This document shows positions 15,776 through 24,390 of a stretch of DNA of 63,952 nucleotides, piece by piece. The position numbers were made by a program, and so were the translations under genes. Each line of letters starts with the position of its first letter. The first letter of the stretch is position 1. The stretch is from Clostridiaceae bacterium (GTDB lineage Bacteria; Bacillota; Clostridia; Peptostreptococcales; Tindalliaceae), in assembly GCA_024635995.1 (NCBI GenBank), contig JAGXHW010000014.1, positions 1 through 63,952 on the forward strand, given 5' to 3'. Below the pieces are notes generated by a model. The model had not been told where the DNA came from. It was given only the letters and a program-made list of their open reading frames with translations, and did no database searches.

Positions 15776-17005
15776 ATGATGGAACTGCTTAAGACATTAA
15801 GTGTGACGGAAGTCCGTGAAAAAATGGCCGCGCTTCTTCAGGACAAAAAAATCCAGGTGGAAGAAGTGAACCTGCTGGAAGGGCTGGGTAGAATCCTGGC
15901 AAAGTCGGTGACATCACCTCATGATGTACCGGAATTTAACCGGTCAACAGTGGATGGGTATGCGGTGAAGGCGGCAGATACCTTTGGCGCCAATGAAGGC
16001 ATCCCCGCCATGCTGGCAAAAAAAGGTGAAGTGCACATGGGCATGTATGCCGGGGTGGACGTTGGCGAAGGGGAATGCGTCTATGTTCCTACGGGAGGCA
16101 TGATGCCTACTGGAGCCAATGCCATGGTCATGGTTGAATACGTTGAACACCTGGATGATAGTACTCTCCTGGTGCAACAGTCTGTGTCGCCGGGAGCCAA
16201 TGTGTTGCGCAAAGGTGAAGATCTGGAAAAAGACAGGGAAATATTTGGCAGAGGTCATCGGCTGAGGCCGCAAGACATTGGTCTTCTGGCCGGTATGGGC
16301 TTCCAGAAGGTGCCTGTATTTGAACCGCTAAAAGTAGCGGTGATTTCCACCGGTGATGAGTTAATTTCTCCGGAAGAGGTGCTGTCACCTGGTAAAATCA
16401 TCGACATGAACACCTACAGCCTCTCCGCAGCTCTGCAGGAAGACGGTTTTAAGGTAATAGGCCGAGCTGTGGTGAAGGATGATATGGAAACCTTGCGGCA
16501 AACCCTGCGGGACTATATGAAACGAGCGGACATTATCCTTATTTCAGGTGGCAGTTCCATGGGCGAATATGATATTACCAAAAAAACCATTGACAGCATG
16601 GGTGAGCCGGGTGCAGTGTTGCATGGCATGTCGTTGAAACCGGGCAAGCCCACCATCGTTGGCATGGCGGAGGGCGTGTTGATGATTGGTTTGCCAGGAC
16701 AGCCAGTATCAGCATTGGTGGTATATCATTTACTAATGAAGCCATTGTTATGGAAACTAACAGGTAATGACACCATCACACCTATTGTTTCAGGCGAATT
16801 GACAGTGAACATTCCTTCGGCCCCAGGCAGGGAACATTACGTCATGGTCACCTTAGAGCAAGAGAATGGACGATGGATGGTTTCGCCACAGCATGGAAAA
16901 TCAGGTATGTTGTCCATGATGGGACGGTCTCAGGGTATGGTGAGAATTCCTGTGAACCAGGAAGGCTTATCCAATGGAGACAAGGTAGATGTAATACTTT
17001 TTTAA
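15776..17005 (+). CDS. moeA: Molybdopterin molybdenumtransferase MoeA
   Basis: 409 residues with the full MoeA layout. N-terminal domains I-II have LGRILAKSV, the strongly conserved PEFNRSTVDGYAVKA and PTGGMMPTGANAMVMVEYVE. The central MPT-binding domain has VAVISTGDEL and ILISGGSSMGEYD, then LHGMSLKPGKPTIVG and GLPGQPVSALVVY. A beta-barrel C-terminal domain ends it. It inserts molybdate (or tungstate) into adenylylated molybdopterin. The second gene starts 12 bases after its stop, so the two are co-transcribed. Confidence 0.95.
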   Translation: MMELLKTLSVTEVREKMAALLQDKKIQVEEVNLLEGLGRILAKSVTSPHDVPEFNRSTVDGYAVKAADTFGANEGIPAMLAKKGEVHMGMYAGVDVGEGECVYVPTGGMMPTGANAMVMVEYVEHLDDSTLLVQQSVSPGANVLRKGEDLEKDREIFGRGHRLRPQDIGLLAGMGFQKVPVFEPLKVAVISTGDELISPEEVLSPGKIIDMNTYSLSAALQEDGFKVIGRAVVKDDMETLRQTLRDYMKRADIILISGGSSMGEYDITKKTIDSMGEPGAVLHGMSLKPGKPTIVGMAEGVLMIGLPGQPVSALVVYHLLMKPLLWKLTGNDTITPIVSGELTVNIPSAPGREHYVMVTLEQENGRWMVSPQHGKSGMLSMMGRSQGMVRIPVNQEGLSNGDKVDVILF

Positions 17006-17017
17006 GGAGGCAAATGC

Positions 17018-18943
17018 ATGTCAAAAAAACGTAACCTTTATTTAACGAGTGTTCCACTTTCTCAAGCCATGGATGAATATGTGACCAAGATGGCAGATGT
17101 GTTAAATCATAGAGAAATACAGCAGGTGGATGTGGGTGATGCCCTGGGACGAATGACAGCGACACCGATTTTTGCCAAATTATCAGCACCTCATTACAAC
17201 GCTTCAGCCATGGATGGTATTGCTGTGTTGGCAGAAACCACCTACGCAGCGTCAGAAACCACCCCCGTTGAGTTAAAAAAGAACAAGGACTATCTAGTGT
17301 TAAACACAGGCGCTCCATTGCCAGATTACTTTGATGCGGTGATCATGATTGAAGATGTGGTTGAGCTGGATGAAAAAACTGTGGAAATTCGCAGTGCTGC
17401 CACACCATGGCAACATGTGCGCCCTGTGGGTGAAGACATTGTCAAAGGAGAACTGATTTTGCCTGTGCGTCACATTATCAGGCCTCAGGACATGGGAGCC
17501 CTTCTTTCCGGAGGGGTGACCCAAGTGCCGGTGTATCGACGTATCCAGGTTGGTTTAATACCCACAGGTTCAGAAATCACAGACCTGACTGACCCCTTGC
17601 CACCGGGCAAAATCATTGAATCCAACAGTAAAATGTTCAAAGGACTCATCGAAACCTATGGCGGGAGAACAAAGGCCTACTCTGTCGTGGCGGATGATCC
17701 GGAATTATTGAGAAAGGCCGTTCTTACCGGCGTTAAAGAAAATGACTTGTTGGTCATCAATGCGGGTTCATCAGCCGGCACAAAAGATTTTACCGCTGAC
17801 GTCTTAAGAGAACTGGGAACAGTGATGTTTCATGGTATTGCCATAAAGCCGGGAAAGCCTGCTATACTGGCAGAAGTGAAGGGGAAGCCTGTGGTAGGCA
17901 TTCCTGGATATCCCGTGTCTGCTTATGTGGTGTTTGAGCAAATTGTTAAACCACTGGTGTATCATTATCAATACCAAAAGCCGCCCGAAGTACAGATGAT
18001 TGATGCGGTATTGGCCCGACGAGTGGTTTCTTCTTTAAAACACGAAGAACATATTCGTATTAAGCTGGGCCGGGTGGGGGAAAAATGGATTGCCACACCC
18101 CTGAGCCGGGGAGCTGGTGTCACCATGTCCCTTGTACGGGCTGATGGCATGTTAACGGTTCCACAGGAAGTGGAAGGATATGAAAAAGGTACAGTGATTC
18201 CTGTGCATCTTGCCAGACCTATGTCTGAGATTCAAAACACATTGGTATCCATTGGCAGCCACGACCTGGTGATGGATTTACTGGCCAACGAACTGCAAAG
18301 TCAGGGGAGTGGCGTGGCACTGTCTTCTGCTCATACTGGCAGCATGGGCGGCGTGATTGCCCTGCGTCAGGGAGAATGTCACATAGCGCCAATTCATTTA
18401 TTGGATGAATCAACCGGTACCTATAATCGTCAAGTGATAAAAACGTATTTTTCGGGGAAAGAAATGGCATTGATCAAACTGGTGAAACGAAGCCAGGGTT
18501 TGATGCTGCCCCCTGGAAATCCTAAGAACATCACTGGTATTGCTGATTTAGCCCGCAAAGATGTCTCCATGGCTAATAGACAGAAGGGAGCAGGTACAAG
18601 GATTTTACTGGACTACTATCTAAAAAGGGAAAACATATCCACTGAAGATTTGCAGGGTTATCACCGGGAAATGACCACTCACATGGCGGTGGCAGTGGCA
18701 GTGAAGAGTGGAAGTGCGGACTGTGGTATGGGAGTGGCCTCGGCGGCAGCATCCATGGACCTGGATTTTCTTCACCTTGACTGGGAAGACTACGACTTGC
18801 TTTGTGAGGCACATCTACTGGAAACGCCTGCGCTGCAGGAATTATTGGCTGTTATTCAACACCCCGATTTTCACAAAATTGTTAATGCACTGGGTGGCTA
18901 TGATTTAACAGAGGTAGGTAAAGTTGAAAACATCAGTTATTGA
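17018..18943 (+). CDS. MoeA fused to a periplasmic-binding-protein-like domain
   Basis: 641 residues. Residues 1 to about 405 form a second complete MoeA (HYNASAMDGIAV, NTGAPLPDYFDAVIMIEDV, VGLIPTGSEITDL, VINAGSSAGTKDFT, HGIAIKPGKPAILAEVKGKP, GIPGYPVSAYVVFE). From about residue 410 comes a binding-protein-like domain (LVSIGSHDLVMDLLANEL, HTGSMGGVIALRQGECHIAP, KGAGTRILLDYYL, HMAVAVAVKSGSADCGMG), the fold used by molybdate sensors and ModA-like proteins, here without a signal peptide and so cytoplasmic. The fusion is known in anaerobes. The tail may sense or deliver the oxyanion to the MoeA part, which is inference. GGAGG precedes the start. Confidence 0.9.
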   Translation: MSKKRNLYLTSVPLSQAMDEYVTKMADVLNHREIQQVDVGDALGRMTATPIFAKLSAPHYNASAMDGIAVLAETTYAASETTPVELKKNKDYLVLNTGAPLPDYFDAVIMIEDVVELDEKTVEIRSAATPWQHVRPVGEDIVKGELILPVRHIIRPQDMGALLSGGVTQVPVYRRIQVGLIPTGSEITDLTDPLPPGKIIESNSKMFKGLIETYGGRTKAYSVVADDPELLRKAVLTGVKENDLLVINAGSSAGTKDFTADVLRELGTVMFHGIAIKPGKPAILAEVKGKPVVGIPGYPVSAYVVFEQIVKPLVYHYQYQKPPEVQMIDAVLARRVVSSLKHEEHIRIKLGRVGEKWIATPLSRGAGVTMSLVRADGMLTVPQEVEGYEKGTVIPVHLARPMSEIQNTLVSIGSHDLVMDLLANELQSQGSGVALSSAHTGSMGGVIALRQGECHIAPIHLLDESTGTYNRQVIKTYFSGKEMALIKLVKRSQGLMLPPGNPKNITGIADLARKDVSMANRQKGAGTRILLDYYLKRENISTEDLQGYHREMTTHMAVAVAVKSGSADCGMGVASAAASMDLDFLHLDWEDYDLLCEAHLLETPALQELLAVIQHPDFHKIVNALGGYDLTEVGKVENISY

Positions 18944-19048
18944 GACATACTAAATTGACCGATGTGGTACAATGATATATTTAAATTAATAAGAATATAA
19001 CAACCCGGTAAACAGTGAAGGGGTTGCAAAATCAAGGAGGAAATGGTT

Positions 19049-19489
19049 ATGGCAAAAGTACTGGCAGTGAATATCAGTCGGGAAAAAGGTGTCATCAAAA
19101 CACCTGTTAATGAAGGCGTTTTTTTAGAAAATCATGGCTTGCAGGATGATGCACATGCGGGAGACTGGCATCGTCAGGTCAGCCTGTTGGGACAGGAGAG
19201 TGTGGATAAAATTAAAGCTCTGGGTATAGAGAACCTTGAAGCAGGCATTTTTGCTGAAAATATTTTGACAGAAGGCATTGTCTTATACGAATTACCCATC
19301 GGGACAAAACTGCAAGTGGGTGAAACCTTACAGGAAGTCACTCAAATTGGAAAAAAATGTCATCATGGATGCGAAATTTTCAAGAAAGTCGGGGATTGTG
19401 TCATGCCCAGAGAAGGTATTTTTACCCGTGTTCTAAAAGGTGGCACCATTAGAGAAGGAGATAGCATTAAAATCGTGTTAGAAAGGTAA
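19049..19489 (+). CDS. MOSC domain protein
   Basis: 146 residues starting MAKVLAVNISREKGV. The MOSC fold is seen in DDAHAGDWHRQVSLLGQES, ENLEAGIFAENIL and IGKKCHHGCEIF, with the conserved cysteine in the C-H-GC segment. MOSC domains bind molybdenum cofactor and are thought to transfer sulfur or carry the cofactor. The ATG at 19049 has AAGGAGG at 8 bases; the one at 19043 is too close. It follows the two MoeA genes and belongs to the same functional block. A separate MogA/MoaC gene is not in the window. Confidence 0.9.
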   Translation: MAKVLAVNISREKGVIKTPVNEGVFLENHGLQDDAHAGDWHRQVSLLGQESVDKIKALGIENLEAGIFAENILTEGIVLYELPIGTKLQVGETLQEVTQIGKKCHHGCEIFKKVGDCVMPREGIFTRVLKGGTIREGDSIKIVLER

Positions 19490-19586
19490 AGAGTATGGAT
19501 GACAGTGGTGCTGAAATAAAATCTGTGTGGGTTGCCACACTTAAGGGTATTAATATCCGGAATCAATAGATCATCGTGGGAGGTGG

Positions 19587-20225
19587 ATGGGTGTGATTAA
19601 AACCATCGAAGGACTGATTTCAGAAGAGGAATTCATGGAAACGTTAAAAAACATGATGAGCACCTATTCTAATGAAGTAACTATCGCCAAACTGGATATT
19701 GATAACTTTGAGACAGTAAACCGGTTTTATGGCGAATACATTGGTGACCAAGTCATTCGAAAACTGGCGCATGTTCTGGTAAACAACCTTTACAAAAACA
19801 CACTTGTTTGTCGGACCTCCAAAGATGAATTTGCCGTATTAATGAACGCCACAGGTGGCGAAACAGGCGTTTTGGTAATTGAGGAGATTCGCGCTTATTT
19901 TGATGAGCACTTGTTGTTGGTGGGGGATCCCATAAAGGAAATAGGCATTCAGTTTTCAGGTGGTGTGGCTTCCTTCCCACAAAATGGAAAAACACCTGAA
20001 GAATTAATGGATGCCGCTGGCGCCGCCTTGAATCTGGCCAAAAAGATAGGAAAAAACAGGGTTCAACGTGTCCAAAATGATGCTTGGCTTGAAAAAAAGG
20101 TGATGTTAAGAAGAGGAATGGCCGAACAGTTAAACCAGTTGTCACGCACACTGGATAAAACTGAAGCTGGGTTGCTAAGGGAAGCGTTGAAAGATTTATT
20201 CAACAAATACCATCAGAAGTTGTAA
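19587..20225 (+). CDS. Degenerate GGDEF-domain protein
   Basis: 212 residues. The first 150 form a GGDEF domain without any sensor: VTIAKLDIDNFETVNRFYGEYIGDQVIRKLAHVL, then the active-site position where RxGGDEF is expected reads RTSKDEFAVLM, and later FSGGVASFP and NLAKKIGKNRV. The two active-site glycines are Ser and Lys, so diguanylate cyclase activity is unlikely; GTP binding might remain. The last 50 residues are helical (MAEQLNQLSRTLDKTEAGLL). It lies between the MOSC gene and a TIM-barrel gene on the same strand, 26 bases before the latter. Confidence 0.8.
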   Translation: MGVIKTIEGLISEEEFMETLKNMMSTYSNEVTIAKLDIDNFETVNRFYGEYIGDQVIRKLAHVLVNNLYKNTLVCRTSKDEFAVLMNATGGETGVLVIEEIRAYFDEHLLLVGDPIKEIGIQFSGGVASFPQNGKTPEELMDAAGAALNLAKKIGKNRVQRVQNDAWLEKKVMLRRGMAEQLNQLSRTLDKTEAGLLREALKDLFNKYHQKL

Positions 20226-20251
20226 TCATCGGAAAAAGGGGGCGTACAATA

Positions 20252-20941
20252 ATGAGCAATCAAAATGGAACGAAGAAAGAAAAGTTCATTCCTGAAATCA
20301 GAGGAACGCTGCGAAGCAATTTTATTGAACTGCCTGCCTGCATATCTGATGCCAGCGGTATTAAGATCTTTGGTAAGCGCATCAAATCAATACTTTTTAG
20401 TACAGATGTTGCCATTATAAAAAATACCAACGCGGATGCAGTGATTGCAGTTTATCCTTTTACGCCTCAGCTGGTCATTTCCCAGGCATTGTTACTGGCA
20501 TCAGACGTGCCGGTTTTTTGTGGTGTTGGTGGCGGGATTACCACTGGCAAGCGATCGTTAAATATTGCCCTGCATGCCGAATTTCAGGGAGCCATTGGCG
20601 TTGTTTTGAACAAACCGACGCCGAATGAAATCATTAGTGAGCTGAAAGAAATCATCGATATTCCCGTGGTGATCACGGTAACCACGTTAAATGATGACTT
20701 TCTGGGACGATTGGAAGCAGGCACGGACATTTTTAACGTTTCCGGAGCTGCCCAAACAGCAGACATTGTCAGAAAGATCAGGCAGGATATCAGTAAAACG
20801 GTGCCCATCATTGCCACTGGAGGTAACACCGATGATAGCATCCGTAGAACCATTGAAGCTGGGGCCAATGCCATCACCTTTACACCACCTTCAACAGGAG
20901 AAATCTTTACAGAGTCGATGAAAAAATATCGTTTGGATTAA
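20252..20941 (+). CDS. TIM-barrel protein, annotated as hydrolase in Clostridia
   Basis: 229 residues. Sequence memory places it in a conserved clostridial family usually labelled only hydrolase: FIPEIRGTLR, ASGIKIFGKRIKS, TNADAVIAVYPFTPQLVIS, VFCGVGGGITTGKRS and a C-terminal phosphate-binding motif IIATGGNTDDSIRRTIEAGANAITFTPPS. The alternating beta-alpha pattern and the TGGN/AGANAI ending are those of a TIM barrel that grips a phosphate, as in KDPG aldolase or dihydroorotate families. No reaction can be named. A strong terminator follows. Confidence 0.65.
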   Translation: MSNQNGTKKEKFIPEIRGTLRSNFIELPACISDASGIKIFGKRIKSILFSTDVAIIKNTNADAVIAVYPFTPQLVISQALLLASDVPVFCGVGGGITTGKRSLNIALHAEFQGAIGVVLNKPTPNEIISELKEIIDIPVVITVTTLNDDFLGRLEAGTDIFNVSGAAQTADIVRKIRQDISKTVPIIATGGNTDDSIRRTIEAGANAITFTPPSTGEIFTESMKKYRLD

Positions 20942-20987
20942 AACGATGGTGTAGAAGTAGGCGGATGTAATTCATAATAAAAACAAA

Positions 20988-21037
20988 ATGAGCAACGATA
21001 GAGGATTTTGCACCTCATTCGATTGCTCATTTTTTTA
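20988..21037. terminator. Bidirectional terminator
   Basis: ATGAGCAACGATAGAGG pairs with CCTCATTCGATTGCTCAT with few mismatches. The + strand exit is a run of seven Ts. It separates two convergent genes and its A-rich 5' side gives a T-run on the minus strand too. Confidence 0.75.
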
Positions 21038-21085
21038 TTTAAAATATTGTTCATATTCAGTTGCTACTTAGTATTCAAATGCTGC

Positions 21086-21892
21086 TTACAGAAGTTTTTC
21101 GATTTTATGGAATTCAGGCTGTCTGTTTTTAAAGGTTGACACGTACTGATAACCCAAATCATGGAGGCTGACCAGAACATCACTCAGTTTGTAAGCAATT
21201 TCTGACATTGTATGGGAATCGGATCCAAGCACTACGATTTCGCCGCCACACTCCCTGTACAGTTTCAGGATGTCCACTGATGGGTGGGCATCTCCCAGGT
21301 CGTAGCGATAGCCGGATGTGTTTACTTCAATTCCTTTTCCCTGTGGAATAAGGGTTTTAAATATAGTGGTGGCCATCTCCTGATAGTCTTTCAATGGCAG
21401 AGGTGAATCAAATGAACCATAACGTTTAATCATGTCAAAATGACCCAATGCGTTAAAAGGGGCATCTGCTTTTACAACCTGAAGCATATCATCAAAATAG
21501 TCAATATAAGCCTGTTGTTGGGTTCTGGTTTTAAAATAAGGTCCGGTGTAAATGTCTGTCTTTTTTACGCTGTGTAGTGAGCCAATGATGTAATCAAAAG
21601 GCCACTGGTCTGCATCGTCCACATACTCTTGGATAATATGTGGCTGCATTCCAAACTCTACACCCGCCAAAATGTGAATCTGGTTACCATACATTTGACG
21701 GACGCGGGTGATTTCATCAAAGAATTGCTGATAAGAAAATGAAAACTTGCTTCCTTTACCGTCATAATCATAATCGATGTGGTCTGTCAGGCAGATATGA
21801 GTAAGCCCCAACTGAATGGCTTTTTCAACCAATTCATTGGCAGGGTGAGATGCATCGAAGGAATGATGTGTGTGAACATGAAAATCGAACAT
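21086..21892 (-). CDS. hisJ: PHP-domain histidinol-phosphatase-like protein
   Basis: 268 residues opening MFDFHVHTHHSFDASH, the first metal motif of the PHP fold, then ICLTDHIDYDYDGKG, ILAGVEFGMQPH, YIIGSLHSVKK, ALGHFDMIKRYG and IVVLGSDSHTM. Histidinol-phosphatase HisJ dephosphorylates L-histidinol phosphate in histidine synthesis. No other his genes are here, so a role on another phosphoester is possible. The longer frame adds 18 residues, but AAAGGGG sits 7 bases before 21892. It is a single gene. Confidence 0.8.
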   Translation of the reverse strand: MFDFHVHTHHSFDASHPANELVEKAIQLGLTHICLTDHIDYDYDGKGSKFSFSYQQFFDEITRVRQMYGNQIHILAGVEFGMQPHIIQEYVDDADQWPFDYIIGSLHSVKKTDIYTGPYFKTRTQQQAYIDYFDDMLQVVKADAPFNALGHFDMIKRYGSFDSPLPLKDYQEMATTIFKTLIPQGKGIEVNTSGYRYDLGDAHPSVDILKLYRECGGEIVVLGSDSHTMSEIAYKLSDVLVSLHDLGYQYVSTFKNRQPEFHKIEKLL

Positions 21893-22107
21893 GATCAAAC
21901 CCCTTTCATATACTCTCATTTTACATGGCGGATTCATAGTTGTCAAAATGAAACGTAAAGAATGAAACGTAAAGAAAGAAAACTTGCAGTAAATTGGGGG
22001 AGATGAAAGAAATGTATTCTAATTATTGAAGGATAACGTTTGCATTTATGCAATCATAAGAAAAAGCATTAAAATGAAAGATGAATAAAAATAATTTCAT
22101 AATTCAG

Positions 22108-22137
22108 TTGACAGACAAAATCCGATTCTGCTATAAT
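22108..22137 (+). promoter_or_regulatory. Consensus sigma-A promoter of the 46-residue gene
   Basis: TTGACA (22108-22113) and TATAAT (22132-22137), both perfect hexamers, 18 bases apart. Transcription would start near 22144, about 30 bases before the start codon. Confidence 0.85.
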
Positions 22138-22174
22138 AAATCTATGAAGTTTCAATTTGGAGGAGGTACTGCAC

Positions 22175-22315
22175 ATGAAAACAACGGATAAGAAAAATGA
22201 AAAAAACATTAAAAAGCAAGAATGTGGCGTCGTTACATGCATTCATCGGGTAATGGGTTCGTGTTCCCTGGATTCCTGTGAATTACAGGAAAGAACATTA
22301 ATGCAAGAAAGCTAA
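22175..22315 (+). CDS. 46-residue four-cysteine protein of unknown function
   Basis: The frame starts MKTTDKKNEKNIKKQ (lysine-rich, no signal peptide) and ends with four cysteines in two CX4C pairs, CGVVTC and CSLDSC, seven residues apart. GGAGGAGG precedes the ATG by about 8 bases, a perfect promoter lies just upstream, and a strong terminator follows 20 bases after the stop, so this is a complete single gene. The Cys pattern suggests a zinc or redox site. I recognise no family. It is divergent from the PHP phosphatase and convergent with the ABC exporter genes. Confidence 0.7.
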   Translation: MKTTDKKNEKNIKKQECGVVTCIHRVMGSCSLDSCELQERTLMQES

Positions 22316-22335
22316 ATAAAATGACAATATTAAAA

Positions 22336-22376
22336 AACGCTTCTGACCTTTTTATCAAAAGGACAGAGGCGTTTTT
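22336..22376 (+). terminator. Terminator of the 46-residue gene
   Basis: AACGCTTCTGACCTTTT pairs with AAAAGGACAGAGGCGTT with two mismatches around a TATC loop and ends in TTTTT. Confidence 0.85.
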
Positions 22377-22428
22377 GCATGTCTTGCATTAAACCTTGCA
22401 GTATTGTTATTTAATGATTTGCAGAAAT

Positions 22429-24378
22429 TCAAGAAACGATGGCGTCTGAGGAGTGAACCTGCAATTGATAAAGCCGATAGTAGTAACCACGTTTTTTCAA
22501 TAACTGCTGGTGGGTACCGGTTTCCACAATTTCACCTCTGTGTAAAACGATGATGCGGTCACAATGCTGAATGGTGGATAAACGATGGGCGATGGCAATG
22601 GTCGTACGCCCTTCCATCAAGCGTGGGATTGCTTTCTGTATTAAATCTTCTGTTTCTGCATCGATGTGTGCAGTCGCCTCATCCAATACAAGTATGGACG
22701 GATTAGCTGCCAGTGTTCTGGCAAAGGAAATAAGTTGCTGTTGGCCTGTTGAAAAGTTGTTCCCCCGCTCCATCACTGGCTGGTCATAGCCTTGGGGCAA
22801 TTTCTCGATAAATGTATGTGCATTCACTTCTTTGGCAATGGAGATGATCTGGTCTCTGGTTAAATTAGATTGATTAAGACTAATGTTATCCGCCACACTG
22901 CCGGAGAACAAAAACACATCCTGCAGTACAATGCCTATTTGTCGCCGTAAATCTTCCTGCCGAATGTCTTTGATATCGACACCGTCCAGCTGAATACTGC
23001 CTTTCTGGATATCATAAAATCTGGCAATCAGATGAATAAGAGATGTTTTTCCAGCACCGGTGGCACCGACGAAGGCAATGGACTCACCAGGATTAACATT
23101 GAAATGAATGTCCTTCAGGATCCATTCATTTTTGTTATAGGCAAACCAGACATGGTCGAAGTTAATTTGTCCGGTTAATGAAGTAACGGGTTGTGCATCT
23201 GGCGAATCCACCACTTCGGGTTTCTTATCCATCAGCTGAAAAATTCGCTCTGACGAAGCCATGGCAGATTGCAGTATATTGTATTTTTCCGTCAGACTGT
23301 TAATGGGTTGAAAGAATTGTCGAATATAATTGATAAAAGCGAACAATACCCCAAATTCTATGCGACCGGCTAACACCTGGTGTCCACCAAAATAGATGAC
23401 AAGGGCCAGGGCTAAAGAACCAATCAATTCAACTGCCGGTCTAAAGATGGAAGAAATCTGATTTTCTTTTTCGTTGGATTCCAGATATGAGGTATTAATC
23501 ATATCAAAGTGATTAAACTGTTGCTGTTCCTGCCTGTACACATGGATGGTACGCATTCCCGATAGGTTCTCATTCAGGCTGGTATTAATTTTAGCCATGC
23601 GCAATCTGACTTCCCGGTAAGCTTCTCTAACACGTGATCGAAAGAACCAGGTGGCTAATAAAATCAGGGGAAGCAGACTAAAGGAAACCAATGCCAGGCG
23701 TAAATCCAAACGCAGCATGATCACCACGATGCCAATTAATAAAAACACGTCTTTAAAAAGATTAACCAGAACACTGGTGTACATTTCGTGAAGGGTTTCG
23801 GTGTCGTTGGTTACCCGGGTGACCAATCGACCCACAGGCTGGTGGTCAAAAAAAGATTGGGACATGCGCTGCAAATGGCCGAAAAGATCACGGCGGATGG
23901 TCATGATAATACGATTGCTTGCATAATTGAGGAGGTACACCTGCGCAAAATTCATCAGCAAACCTGCCATCAATATCATAATTAGTAAAAAGGCCAATTC
24001 AGTTACAGATTGGTGGTCTTCCTGCCGAAGGGCTGCTGAAGCATTATCATTCAGTGGTACCTGGGAACCATCTGCAGTGGTGAAATATAGCTGGCCGCTC
24101 TCACGAAAGACGCTTATTTCGTCATTAACATCATAACCTGTGAAGTAGGGAGCAGTTTCTTCGTCCAGCTGATAGGTTTTTTCAGCATAGTTGAGATGGT
24201 TATCAATGGCTATTTTAAAAAGATAGGGTTGCGCCAAATCAGTTGCAGCAATAAGTCCCAACAACACGATGCATAGGAGAATAATAGCAAGGTATGGTCG
24301 GGCATAGCCCAATAAGCGCATCATCAGCCGACTGTCATAGGTTTTTTCAAGTTTTTCTTCTTCATGAAATCCATTCAT
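22429..24378 (-). CDS. ABC exporter half-transporter, large subunit (YheH/BmrD-like)
   Basis: 649 residues. A six-helix type-IV exporter membrane domain (residues about 30-390) carries an extra loop after helix 1 (the DEETAPYFTGYD to DNASAALRQED region) that is typical of the larger partner of heterodimeric exporters. The nucleotide-binding domain has Walker A GATGAGKTSL, Q-loop, signature NFSTGQQQL (degenerate compared with LSGGQ), Walker B ILVLDEATAHID and the switch His in AHRLSTIQHCD. The altered signature suits an asymmetric pair with one degenerate ATP site. It starts 12 bases after the partner gene. Substrates are probably drugs or lipids. Confidence 0.9.
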   Translation of the reverse strand: MNGFHEEEKLEKTYDSRLMMRLLGYARPYLAIILLCIVLLGLIAATDLAQPYLFKIAIDNHLNYAEKTYQLDEETAPYFTGYDVNDEISVFRESGQLYFTTADGSQVPLNDNASAALRQEDHQSVTELAFLLIMILMAGLLMNFAQVYLLNYASNRIIMTIRRDLFGHLQRMSQSFFDHQPVGRLVTRVTNDTETLHEMYTSVLVNLFKDVFLLIGIVVIMLRLDLRLALVSFSLLPLILLATWFFRSRVREAYREVRLRMAKINTSLNENLSGMRTIHVYRQEQQQFNHFDMINTSYLESNEKENQISSIFRPAVELIGSLALALVIYFGGHQVLAGRIEFGVLFAFINYIRQFFQPINSLTEKYNILQSAMASSERIFQLMDKKPEVVDSPDAQPVTSLTGQINFDHVWFAYNKNEWILKDIHFNVNPGESIAFVGATGAGKTSLIHLIARFYDIQKGSIQLDGVDIKDIRQEDLRRQIGIVLQDVFLFSGSVADNISLNQSNLTRDQIISIAKEVNAHTFIEKLPQGYDQPVMERGNNFSTGQQQLISFARTLAANPSILVLDEATAHIDAETEDLIQKAIPRLMEGRTTIAIAHRLSTIQHCDRIIVLHRGEIVETGTHQQLLKKRGYYYRLYQLQVHSSDAIVS

Positions 24379-24390
24379 TGTTGCCAGCTC

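Noticed and set aside
19495-19569. A 24-codon frame between the MOSC and GGDEF genes
   Set aside because: Only a weak ribosome-binding site, no conserved pattern recognised; more likely untranslated.
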